The notes below the pieces were generated by a model. That model did not search any database. It was given only the letters and a program-made list of their open reading frames with translations, and was not told where the DNA came from. Both the position numbers and the translations under genes were made by a program. A stretch of DNA of 20,311 bases from assembly GCA_002317355.1 (NCBI GenBank), contig DCJC01000029.1, positions 1 to 20,311 on the forward strand. The letters run 5' to 3'. This document shows, piece after piece, positions 13,589 through 20,311 of the stretch (positions are counted from its first letter, which is position 1; each line of letters opens with the position of its first letter). This DNA is from Prevotellaceae bacterium UBA1710. Lineage in GTDB: Bacteria; Bacteroidota; Bacteroidia; Bacteroidales; Bacteroidaceae.

Positions 13589-16225
13589 TTAGAACTCCTG
13601 ACCTAAGATGAAGTGGAAGTGGCTACCACCCTTTTCACCCCATACATTGTCGAAACCGTAAGCCCAGTCGATACCCATCAAACCAACCATTGGAAGGAAG
13701 ATACGTACACCAACACCGGCACTTCTCTTCATTTCGAATGGGTTGAACTTCTTGACCTCTGACCAAGCATTACCACCCTCGAGGAATGTCAGACCATAGA
13801 TAGTGGTGTTACCCAGCATCAATGGATAGCGAAGCTCGAGTGATAATCTGTCGTATGCGTAACCCATATATCCTCTTGGAGTGAGCGAACCATTCTCGTA
13901 ACCACGAAGACCGATGGTTTCCTGATAGCCAGAAGAATAGCCAGACATACCATCACCACCCATATAGAAGGTTTCGAATGGAGACTTCTTATACTGGTTG
14001 AATGATCCGAGAATACCAAGCTCAACACGTGTCATAAGCACGAGACACTTTGAACCGTTTGTGAGAGCAGTATAAGTCTTACTCTTGAATTTCCACTTGT
14101 GATACTCAATCCAGCGGAACTTATCCTGCTGCTGCTGCTCGTAGTTAGTTGCATTCGGGTTGTTTGCAAGATTCTGATAATTCTTGCCATCGAACGCAGA
14201 CCATGGTGGAGTGATAGAAACAGAAAGATCAAACTCAGAACCACGACGTGGGAAGAGTTGGTTATCTGTAGATGTACGAGACAGATTTACACCAAGGTTC
14301 AAGTTGTTACAGTTTCCTGATCTAACATAGAAGTAATCCCACTTATTCAGGATATAACGTGTAAATGAAAGTGACATTGACAATGTGAAGTAGTCATCAG
14401 GCCAACGAAGGCGCTTACCGATTCCAACGCTTGCACCAATCAACTTTATAAACTTGTCAGGATCCAGGGCATTGTTATAGTTGTATGAATCATAACCACC
14501 ATAACCACCAAGACCACCATAACCGTAATAGTTGTAATAGCCGTTCTGGTAAAGCTGAGAATAGTAATTGTCGTTTACACTTGTCTGCTTTGAATAGAAG
14601 AGATTGACAGAGAACTGAAGTGGACGCTTACCACCAAGCCATGATGTTGAATATCCAGCATTGTATGACTGATAGTATGAACCATTGGTCTGTGCTCCGA
14701 GTGAAAGTGTCTCACCATCACCAATAGGCATAATGCCTCTATGCTCCTTGTTCTTGTTGAAGAGGTTTGCCATTGAGAAGTTGTTGAGCTTAAGACCGAT
14801 CTTACCAATGATACCAGTCTGACCCCAACCAAGTGAGAACTCAATCTGGTCATTTGACTTCTGTTCCAAATCCCAGTTGATATCTACAGTTCCATCATCA
14901 GCATTAGGCTTAATGTCCGGATTTACCTTTTCTGGCTCGAAGTGACCCATTGAAGCAAGCTCACGGGCTGTACGCTGGAGAGCCTCCTTAGAGAAGAGGT
15001 CACCTGGCTTTGTACGAAGCTCACGACGAACCACATTCTCATACAGACGATTGTTACCATTGATGCGAACATGTGAGATGTGAGCCTGAGGACCCTCAAG
15101 GATACGCATCTCAAGATCAATGCTGTCACCTACGATGTTGATTTCTGTAGGGTCAAGATGATAGAACAAATAACCATTGTTCCAATACTCATTACCTACG
15201 GCATCATCATCCTGGGAAAGTCGCTTATTAAGCAGTGTCTGATTATAGACATCGCCCTTCTGCATGCCAAGCAATCTTCCGAGATATTCTGAAGGATAGA
15301 TAGTATTACCCACCCAAGTGATGTTTCGGATATAATATTTCTGACCTTCCTCTACCTTGAGGAATACATTTACGTGACCTTCATCGTATGTGCTGACGCT
15401 ATCCTCAAGAATCATAGCATCACGGAATCCAAGCTCATTGTATTTCTCAATAAGTCCTTCCTTCGCCTCCTGGAAACGTTCAGGTGTGAACTTCTTAGCC
15501 TTGAGCAAAGAGTAGAACTTACCAGCCTCATTGATCTTCTTCAACGCACCAGTCTTGAAGATACCACCCTTGATCTGCTTGTTTGAGAGGAACTTATTAC
15601 CTTCAATGGTAATCTTATGTACCTTAGTCTTGAGTTTCTTATCTACCTCAATATCAAGGATGACATGATTCTTCTGGCTTACATCATCACGCTGACGAAT
15701 GAAAATTTCAGCATCTCTGAAACCTTTGTCATCAAAGTATCTCTTTGCAAGAATCTTAGCACGGTCAATCATGTTTGGAGTAATCTGAGAACCCTTCAAC
15801 AGACCCAGTTTCTCTTCCATATCATTTCTCTCAGTCTTCTTCAGACCAACATAATTGATAGTGGAAACACGAGGACGTGACTTCAGATAGATATGCAGAT
15901 AGATATCATCAGCAATGATTGAGTCAGCAGCAATCTTTACATCAGAGAAAAGACCATGACGCCAATAACGCTTAACAGCCTCGGTAATCTCATTACCCGG
16001 AACGACAATCTTCTGACCTATTGAAAGACCAGAGATATTTGTAAGCATATAGTCTTCATAATCTTCCACACCGCTGACTGCAATACCCTTGATAGTGCAC
16101 TCGCGTGCCTGTCCCGCATAATTAAAATCAGGATTTACAATCTTATCCTGTGCGAAACAAGTCAGAAGTGAAAAGTTTAAAGTGAAGAGTACAAGTAAGT
16201 ATCTTCGCTTGAATAGTTCACGCAT
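13589..16225 (-). CDS. bamA: Outer-membrane protein assembly factor BamA
   Basis: The core of the BAM complex, which folds and inserts beta-barrel proteins into the outer membrane. From the chosen ATG (16223-16225) it is 878 residues; an ATG 24 nt upstream gives 886, but the later one places the basic MRELFKRR directly before the signal sequence ending LLTCFA. About five POTRA domains follow (roughly 45-465 in the long numbering), then a 16-strand-type barrel. The barrel loop motif LRGY (781-784), counterpart of VRGF, and the closing phenylalanine (GQEF) are present. An unusual Tyr/Gly-rich insert lies at about 560-590. It follows uppS by about 150 nt containing an 8-bp tandem repeat. No promoter is seen, so co-transcription with uppS is likely. 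Confidence 0.95.
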   Translation of the reverse strand: MRELFKRRYLLVLFTLNFSLLTCFAQDKIVNPDFNYAGQARECTIKGIAVSGVEDYEDYMLTNISGLSIGQKIVVPGNEITEAVKRYWRHGLFSDVKIAADSIIADDIYLHIYLKSRPRVSTINYVGLKKTERNDMEEKLGLLKGSQITPNMIDRAKILAKRYFDDKGFRDAEIFIRQRDDVSQKNHVILDIEVDKKLKTKVHKITIEGNKFLSNKQIKGGIFKTGALKKINEAGKFYSLLKAKKFTPERFQEAKEGLIEKYNELGFRDAMILEDSVSTYDEGHVNVFLKVEEGQKYYIRNITWVGNTIYPSEYLGRLLGMQKGDVYNQTLLNKRLSQDDDAVGNEYWNNGYLFYHLDPTEINIVGDSIDLEMRILEGPQAHISHVRINGNNRLYENVVRRELRTKPGDLFSKEALQRTARELASMGHFEPEKVNPDIKPNADDGTVDINWDLEQKSNDQIEFSLGWGQTGIIGKIGLKLNNFSMANLFNKNKEHRGIMPIGDGETLSLGAQTNGSYYQSYNAGYSTSWLGGKRPLQFSVNLFYSKQTSVNDNYYSQLYQNGYYNYYGYGGLGGYGGYDSYNYNNALDPDKFIKLIGASVGIGKRLRWPDDYFTLSMSLSFTRYILNKWDYFYVRSGNCNNLNLGVNLSRTSTDNQLFPRRGSEFDLSVSITPPWSAFDGKNYQNLANNPNATNYEQQQQDKFRWIEYHKWKFKSKTYTALTNGSKCLVLMTRVELGILGSFNQYKKSPFETFYMGGDGMSGYSSGYQETIGLRGYENGSLTPRGYMGYAYDRLSLELRYPLMLGNTTIYGLTFLEGGNAWSEVKKFNPFEMKRSAGVGVRIFLPMVGLMGIDWAYGFDNVWGEKGGSHFHFILGQEF

Positions 16226-16282
16226 TATTGATATTATGTTAATTTTCAATTTTTCAGTAAATTTTTTATGTTTTGGGGCTGA

Positions 16283-16370
16283 TCGATTGTTCGATTTATC
16301 AAATCATCGATTTATCGGATCATCGGTCTGTCGATTTCTCGATTTCTTGATATCTCGATTCATCAACCAA
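16283..16370. repeat. 8-bp tandem repeat between uppS and bamA
   Basis: Eleven consecutive octamers starting at 16283, with consensus TCGATTTA or TCGATTTC. Units at 16283, 16291, 16307, 16331, 16339 and 16355 keep TCGATT; the others are degenerate (TCAAATCA, TCGGATCA, TCGGTCTG, TTGATATC, TCAACCAA). The array ends 4 nt from the uppS stop codon. Confidence 0.85.
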
Positions 16371-16374
16371 CCTA

Positions 16375-17106
16375 TCATCCTTCAACCTCTTCAACCTGTG
16401 CTTCAGTCTTACCAAATCGTCTCTGACGTGACTGATAGTCTTCTATTGCCTTATGCAGGTCTTCCTCCATGAAGTCAGGCCAGTAGGTATCACAGAAGTA
16501 GAGCTCAGAATATGCAATCTGCCAAAGCAGGTAGTTGCTTATTCTCTGCTCACCACCAGTGCGGATAAGGAGTTCTGGATCTGGCATGAAGTTGGTTGCC
16601 ATATGCTCAGAAACGGTCTGCTCGTTGATATCCTCAACATTGAGTTTGCCATCCTTCACTTCCTGGGCTACATCAGCCATTGCCTTTGTAATCTCCCAGC
16701 GAGAAGAATAGCTGAGCGCCACAACCATGGTCATAGCATCATTCTTTGCTGTATGTTCCTCTGTCTCGGCAAGCTTCTTTCTGACATCGTCAGGAATACG
16801 GCTAAGGTCACCAATAACGCGGAAACGCACATTATTCTTCATGAAGATCTCGTCCTCAAGACTTGTGAGAACCAAACCCATGAGAGCAGCAACCTCATCA
16901 GCTGGACGGTTCCAGTTCTCTGTAGAGAATGTGTAGAGTGTGAGATATTTCACACCAAGTCGTGTACACTCAGATGTGATTCTGCGAACAGTATCCACAC
17001 CTGCCTGATGTCCGTATGCACGAGGCTTACCCTTTTCAGTTGCCCAACGACCATTACCATCCATTGTGATGGCTATATGTTGTGGTATTCTTGTTTTATC
17101 TAACAT
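16375..17106 (-). CDS. uppS: Undecaprenyl diphosphate synthase
   Basis: A cis-prenyltransferase that makes the C55 carrier lipid for peptidoglycan and surface polysaccharides. From the chosen start (17104-17106, MLDKTRIPQHIAITMDGNGR) it has 243 residues. Seen: MDGNGRWA with the catalytic Asp, GHQAGVDTV, TLYTFSTENWNRP, and RTGGEQRISNYLLWQ near the C-terminus, all family hallmarks. An upstream ATG at 17127 would add only seven residues (MGPLLKG) encoded by a flanking repeat, so the inner start is preferred. It stands between the DUF6089 gene and bamA, the usual Bacteroidota order. Confidence 0.95.
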   Translation of the reverse strand: MLDKTRIPQHIAITMDGNGRWATEKGKPRAYGHQAGVDTVRRITSECTRLGVKYLTLYTFSTENWNRPADEVAALMGLVLTSLEDEIFMKNNVRFRVIGDLSRIPDDVRKKLAETEEHTAKNDAMTMVVALSYSSRWEITKAMADVAQEVKDGKLNVEDINEQTVSEHMATNFMPDPELLIRTGGEQRISNYLLWQIAYSELYFCDTYWPDFMEEDLHKAIEDYQSRQRRFGKTEAQVEEVEG

Positions 17107-17119
17107 ACCTTTTAATAAT

Positions 17120-17305
17120 GGCCCCACCCCTGCCTTTCAGGCATCCCCTCCCCAAATGGAGGGGAGAAGGTTACTAAAGAGCGCGGTGGAGATTTATGTA
17201 TTAATTAATTTGTTTTCTATTCAATTTGCCCCATGATTTGAAGAGTGTAACTTCTTCCTCTCCACTTGGGGAGAGGATGTCACGTAGTGACAGGTGAGGG
17301 GCTCC
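17120..17305. repeat. Inverted pair of double-hairpin repeats between the DUF6089 gene and uppS
   Basis: Two copies of about 55 nt (17120-17173 and 17248-17305) in inverted orientation, roughly 75% identical. Each copy can form two hairpins. Left: CCCCTCC/GGAGGGG (17145-17151, 17158-17164) and TGCC/GGCA (17131-17134, 17139-17142). Right: CCTCTCC/GGAGAGG (17257-17263, 17270-17276) and TGTCAC/GTGACA (17278-17283, 17287-17292). The stems are conserved although the bases differ. Confidence 0.75.
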
Positions 17306-18096
17306 TACTCCTTATGACACGTTCTGCATTTTTCCCAGAAGCTGTAGGTGAGTGATACCTGCAGATTGCTGTAGCAGTCAGTGTTCTTGAATATTCCAGA
17401 ACTTTCTACGCGATATGGATCTTTCACGCCATCAAGCTTATCTGAAAGTGTGAAATGCACCATCCATTCCATTGTGAGGTTTACCCTCTCAGCAAGTTTA
17501 TATTTCACGCCGAAGGCTATCGGCAGATTTGCTGTAAAGACTCCGCTGCTGCCATCCATCTTTGGCGAACCGAACATATTTGGCGATCCATTGACAGGTG
17601 CGGATGAAAGATCCACTGTACCATTCTCTGAGTTGACAAAGGTAAATCCAAGTCCTATGCCGAGATAAGGTGTCAATCTCTTTGCTCCGCGATAGTCTCT
17701 TCCTGTTCCGTAAGGAAAGAAGTTATACTCGTAGAGGGCGTTGAAATCAACGAGTGTATTCTTGAACTCGTATGGCTCTCTTGCAGATTCTGTAACCTGC
17801 TGAGTATTGAAGTCAGGATAATAGGTTTTCAGATTCTTTGAAGAACCTTTCAGCGAACCGAATCCTAATGCAAAGCGAAGTGCCGAGCGAGGATTCATCA
17901 CTCTCCTGAGCAATATCGAAGCCGATGGCGTCATATTCTCACCCGAGAGAATAGCTCCGTTGAAGTCACCTTCGTAGGTCGTTAATCCTAAGCCTGCACC
18001 TATCTCCATGCGATATTCTGGGTCATCCTGTGCCATCATTGCAGAACAGGAGACAAGCATCGCCGCAGCTATCAGTGACCTAAGACTCAGTTTCAT
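17305..18096 (-). CDS. DUF6089-family outer-membrane beta-barrel protein
   Basis: A 263-residue protein with a signal peptide (KLSLRSLIAAAMLVSCSAMMA, cleavage before QDD). The mature part alternates glycine and aromatic residues in short strands (EIGAGLGLTTYEGDF, LTPYLGIGLGFTFV, NLPIAFGVKYKLAERVNL, NLQVSLTYSF), as expected for a small 8- to 10-strand outer-membrane barrel. It ends in a CRTC pair (WEKCRTCHKE), a tail seen in this family. Its place just before uppS and bamA is conserved in Bacteroidota, which supports the call. The molecular function is unknown. It starts 28 nt after the DUF6242 stop, probably in one operon. Confidence 0.75.
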   Translation of the reverse strand: MKLSLRSLIAAAMLVSCSAMMAQDDPEYRMEIGAGLGLTTYEGDFNGAILSGENMTPSASILLRRVMNPRSALRFALGFGSLKGSSKNLKTYYPDFNTQQVTESAREPYEFKNTLVDFNALYEYNFFPYGTGRDYRGAKRLTPYLGIGLGFTFVNSENGTVDLSSAPVNGSPNMFGSPKMDGSSGVFTANLPIAFGVKYKLAERVNLTMEWMVHFTLSDKLDGVKDPYRVESSGIFKNTDCYSNLQVSLTYSFWEKCRTCHKE

Positions 18097-18124
18097 ATAC
18101 CTAAAATTATATAGGCTATGGAGA

Positions 18125-19450
18125 TTACTTGTTCTCCCAGCCCAACTGATTTATACGACCTTTCCACACCTGACCAGAGCCTGTGCAAACAATCCAGACA
18201 TAGCCCTTATCATCTGTTGCTATTGAAGCGGCATCTGCACTGAAACCTGTAGGCATCTTGAATTTATCATTCTCCTTCCAGGTGATTCCGTTATCGGCAG
18301 AAGCGTAGATTTTATCATACTTTCCACCGAAAGCCACCAAAACATCAGCATACTGAATTACGCTCAGATTGCTAAGCTTCTGGAGAGCATACTTGTTTCT
18401 CTCTTCAAAAGCCTGATACATCCAAGCCTGATCCTTTGCTGGATCTTCCTCGATAATCTTGCTCCAAACCACAGCATTTGCGCTGCTTGCAGAATTACCA
18501 ATGAAGAAAGCGCGCTTTATATCGTCATTGCCCTTTGTGTCAGTTGCAATGAAGTTGATATCAGAAGATGGAAGATACTTGGCATCATCGTCGATAGCAT
18601 CCTCTGCCCATGTATTTCCCTTATCAAGTGAAACCATCATCTTGTTGCTGGTTGACATTGCGAAGAGCTCGTTGCCACAAACGCCAAGAACAGACTTCAC
18701 GTTTGCAGAAATGCTCTGCCAGTTTGTAAGGTCAGAGGTAACATTGATATTTCCGCCATCTGCAACATAAAGCTGAGTTCCGTCAGATGCCATTGTTGCA
18801 CCAGCACCGAAAGTCTTTACCTTCTTCCAGCTGCCGTCAACAAGAGCCTTCATTTCTGTGCCGCTTGCTGTATTGCCAAGCACAACGAGCCTGCCATTGC
18901 AAACAACAGACTTAACACCTGAATAGCCCTTGATATCATTATCTGCATCAAGCGCATTCCATGAGAAATCCTCTGCAACCTCTTTATGAGCCACAAGAGT
19001 TACTATGTATTTGCGGGAATATTTGCCAGAAGAAGACCATACGCGCAGTGCCCTTGGCTTAGAAAAGTCAAGAGTTTGTGCAGAACTCCATGCTGTGATA
19101 GAGTCAAGGGCAACACTACCATTATTGAGCGTTGTCATACCAGAAATTATGACTTTCGACAAGTCAGTACCTACAGGTAATGAATCTGGAGCATTGGTTA
19201 TAGTGCCAGCGTATTGGTTGATAGTAAGAGGATATGACTTTCCGTCAAAAGCCACCATGCCATCTTTATCAATATTGCTTTCCTTATCACTACTGTTAGA
19301 TTTGCGCAGTAATGTTCCGAGAGTCATTCCCGTAATAGCAGTATCATCATAATAAATGGCCTCCTCCGTGTTGTCCGTGTCACCAAGGCACGAAGATACC
19401 ATGCACACTGTAGCAAATGACAGTGCGAAAATAGATATTTTAGATTTCAT
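18125..19450 (-). CDS. DUF6242-like lipoprotein, beta-propeller type
   Basis: A 441-residue putative lipoprotein with lipobox VSSC (C21) followed by LGDTDNTEE, an acid-rich start consistent with surface export in Bacteroidota. Residues about 35-150 look like an Ig-like N-terminal domain (SYPLTINQYAGTITN, TLVAHK). Residues 160-440 contain repeated blade-like segments (GRLVVLGNTA, GTQLYVADGG, NELFAMSTSN, KIYASADNGITWKEN, KGYVWIVCTG) resembling BNR/sialidase-type propeller repeats. This matches my recollection of the DUF6242 family; function is unknown. It is probably co-transcribed with the DUF6089 gene 28 nt downstream. A -7 motif lies 29 nt upstream. Confidence 0.7.
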   Translation of the reverse strand: MKSKISIFALSFATVCMVSSCLGDTDNTEEAIYYDDTAITGMTLGTLLRKSNSSDKESNIDKDGMVAFDGKSYPLTINQYAGTITNAPDSLPVGTDLSKVIISGMTTLNNGSVALDSITAWSSAQTLDFSKPRALRVWSSSGKYSRKYIVTLVAHKEVAEDFSWNALDADNDIKGYSGVKSVVCNGRLVVLGNTASGTEMKALVDGSWKKVKTFGAGATMASDGTQLYVADGGNINVTSDLTNWQSISANVKSVLGVCGNELFAMSTSNKMMVSLDKGNTWAEDAIDDDAKYLPSSDINFIATDTKGNDDIKRAFFIGNSASSANAVVWSKIIEEDPAKDQAWMYQAFEERNKYALQKLSNLSVIQYADVLVAFGGKYDKIYASADNGITWKENDKFKMPTGFSADAASIATDDKGYVWIVCTGSGQVWKGRINQLGWENK

Positions 19451-19478
19451 TCTTATCCTAATTTCGAAATTTTCGATG

Positions 19479-19486
19479 CAAAATTA
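19479..19486 (-). promoter_or_regulatory. Possible -7 box of the DUF6242-DUF6089 genes
   Basis: TAATTTTG on the minus strand, 29 nt before the start codon. No TTTG is found at 19-21 nt upstream, so the promoter is only half supported. Confidence 0.45.
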
Positions 19487-19612
19487 CATAGAATATCTCA
19501 AAAAACTTAATAAAATGCGTCTTAATTAGGATTTTATATTATAAAAAACTGATTATTTAAGGTTAATTGACAAAAAATTAGTTCTAAATGCATTTATTAA
19601 CGGCATTTATAA

Positions 19613-19786
19613 GGATTAGGGATTAGAGATTAAGGATTAGAGTTTGTTTGTATTATTAGCTTAAGATTGAAAAGTATAAAGGATTAGAGTTTGTTTGTAT
19701 TATTAGCTTAAGTTTGAAAAGTATAAAGGATTAGAGTTTGTATGTTCATAATCAATCAAACCCTAATCCTTAATCCCTTAATCTTT
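19613..19786. repeat. 47-bp tandem repeat with inverted ends
   Basis: GGATTAGAGTTTGT starts at 19634 and 19681 and, as GGATTAGAGTTTGTAT, at 19728, a period of exactly 47 nt: two full units differing by about one base plus a partial third. Each full unit contains TATTATTAGCTTAAG and GAAAAGTATAAA. The left end (GGATTAGGGATTAGAGATTA, 19613 on) is roughly the reverse complement of the right end (CCCTAATCCTTAATCCCTTA, 19761 on). Confidence 0.85.
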
Positions 19787-19795
19787 ATTCCTTTT

Positions 19796-20311
19796 TTACT
19801 TCGGCTGCTTACCAATATAAGCCAAGATACCACCGTCAACGTAGAGCACGTGACCGTTTACGGCATCAGAAGCCTTTGAAGCAAGGAACACGGCAGGACC
19901 ACCCAATTCTTCCGGATCGAGCCAGCGACCAGCTGGAGTCTTTGCACAGATGAATGAGTCGAACGGATGACGACTGCCATCTGCCTGAGGCTCACGGAGA
20001 GGAGCTGTCTGAGGAGTAGCGATATAGCCAGGGCCAATACCATTACACTGGATGTTGTACTCACCATACTCAGAGCAGATATTTCGTGTCAGCATCTTCA
20101 GGCCACCCTTAGCAGCTGCGTATGCAGAAACAGTCTCACGACCGAGCTCTGACATCATAGAGCATACGTTGATAATCTTACCCTCTCTGCGCTCCATCAT
20201 CTCAGGGATAACGGCAGCAGCACAGATGTAAGGAGCAACAAGGTCGATGTCTATAACCTGCTGGAACTCAGAGCGCTTCATCTCGTGCATAGGGATGCGC
20301 TTGATGATACC
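19796..20311 (-). CDS. SDR-family oxidoreductase, gluconate 5-dehydrogenase-like (N-terminus outside window)
   Basis: A partial short-chain dehydrogenase whose frame stays open to the window edge (GIIKRIP precedes the first internal Met). The NAD(P)-binding Gly motif lies outside. Seen: NVCSMMSELG with the catalytic Ser, YAAAKGG (YxxxK), NGIGPGYIATPQT after the active site, and the C-terminal GHVLYVDGGILAYIG. The sequence closely resembles proteins annotated as gluconate 5-dehydrogenase or 2-deoxy-D-gluconate 3-dehydrogenase (KduD-like) in Bacteroidota, which work in hexuronate or gluconate use. Which of the two it is cannot be told without the neighbouring upstream genes. Confidence 0.85.
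   Translation of the reverse strand, partial: GIIKRIPMHEMKRSEFQQVIDIDLVAPYICAAAVIPEMMERREGKIINVCSMMSELGRETVSAYAAAKGGLKMLTRNICSEYGEYNIQCNGIGPGYIATPQTAPLREPQADGSRHPFDSFICAKTPAGRWLDPEELGGPAVFLASKASDAVNGHVLYVDGGILAYIGKQPK

Larger units (their letters stand above)
19451..19795. other. Intergenic region upstream of the DUF6242 gene
   Basis: About 345 nt, AT-rich, without a gene. It holds the possible promoter of the DUF6242 gene and a 47-bp tandem repeat enclosed by inverted ends. The last hairpin (19726-19740 with 19757-19771) lies 25-70 nt past the SDR stop and could serve as its terminator. Confidence 0.6.

Noticed and set aside
16453..17103. Plus-strand ORF of 216 codons
   Set aside because: Antisense shadow of uppS; cysteine-rich nonsense composition.
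17107..17127. Upstream ATG extending uppS by seven residues
   Set aside because: The extra codons come from a repeat arm and UppS proteins start near the inner Met.
19613..19645. Telomere-like TTAGGG repeats
   Set aside because: Only isolated matches within a GGATTAG repeat; nothing suggests a linear replicon.
19634..19744. CRISPR array
   Set aside because: The 47-nt units are contiguous and nearly identical throughout, with no unique spacers and no cas genes.

Overview
This window looks like chromosomal DNA of a Prevotella/Segatella-type member of the Bacteroidota. The evidence is the gene order DUF6242 lipoprotein - DUF6089 barrel - uppS - bamA - Skp/OmpH - Skp/OmpH - Skp/OmpH - murI, the BspA-like leucine-rich repeat protein, the fused gamma-alpha 2-oxoacid:ferredoxin oxidoreductase, and promoters of the Bacteroidota type (TTTG, about 19-20 nt, TAnnTTTG) in place of -35/-10 boxes. 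No rRNA, tRNA, CRISPR array, prophage or intact insertion sequence was seen. All supported genes except one lie on the minus strand.

Layout: 1-781 is the N-terminal two thirds or so of argininosuccinate lyase. 782-5585 is an accessory stretch: a long AT-rich gap, a plus-strand secreted thioredoxin-fold protein flanked by two diverged direct repeats, and a minus-strand trio of a short metzincin-like zinc protease, a BspA-like LRR protein and a small lipoprotein. 5586-6658 is a repeat-filled gap holding a long hairpin, a dispersed repeat and a MITE-like palindromic element. Next come a stand-alone AraC-type DNA-binding protein and the korA-korB pair.

10616-18096 is the envelope block. It holds glutamate racemase (peptidoglycan precursor), three tandem Skp-like periplasmic chaperones, BamA (outer-membrane barrel assembly), undecaprenyl diphosphate synthase (lipid carrier) and a DUF6089 outer-membrane barrel protein. 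A DUF6242 lipoprotein precedes it at 18125-19450. The products make wall precursors and carrier lipid, ferry outer-membrane proteins across the periplasm and insert them. The window ends inside an SDR dehydrogenase resembling gluconate 5-dehydrogenase.

The most unusual content is in the gaps. Several junctions between housekeeping genes carry short tandem repeats with strict but different periods: 9 bp between korA and korB, 8 bp between uppS and bamA, 11 bp between bamA and skp, and 47 bp upstream of the DUF6242 gene. The DUF6089-uppS junction holds two inverted copies of a double-hairpin repeat whose stems differ by compensatory changes. I found no convincing new multi-gene system. The best candidates for a second look are these phased repeats, the double-hairpin family, the protease-LRR-lipoprotein cassette and a twin-site promoter ahead of the first Skp gene.
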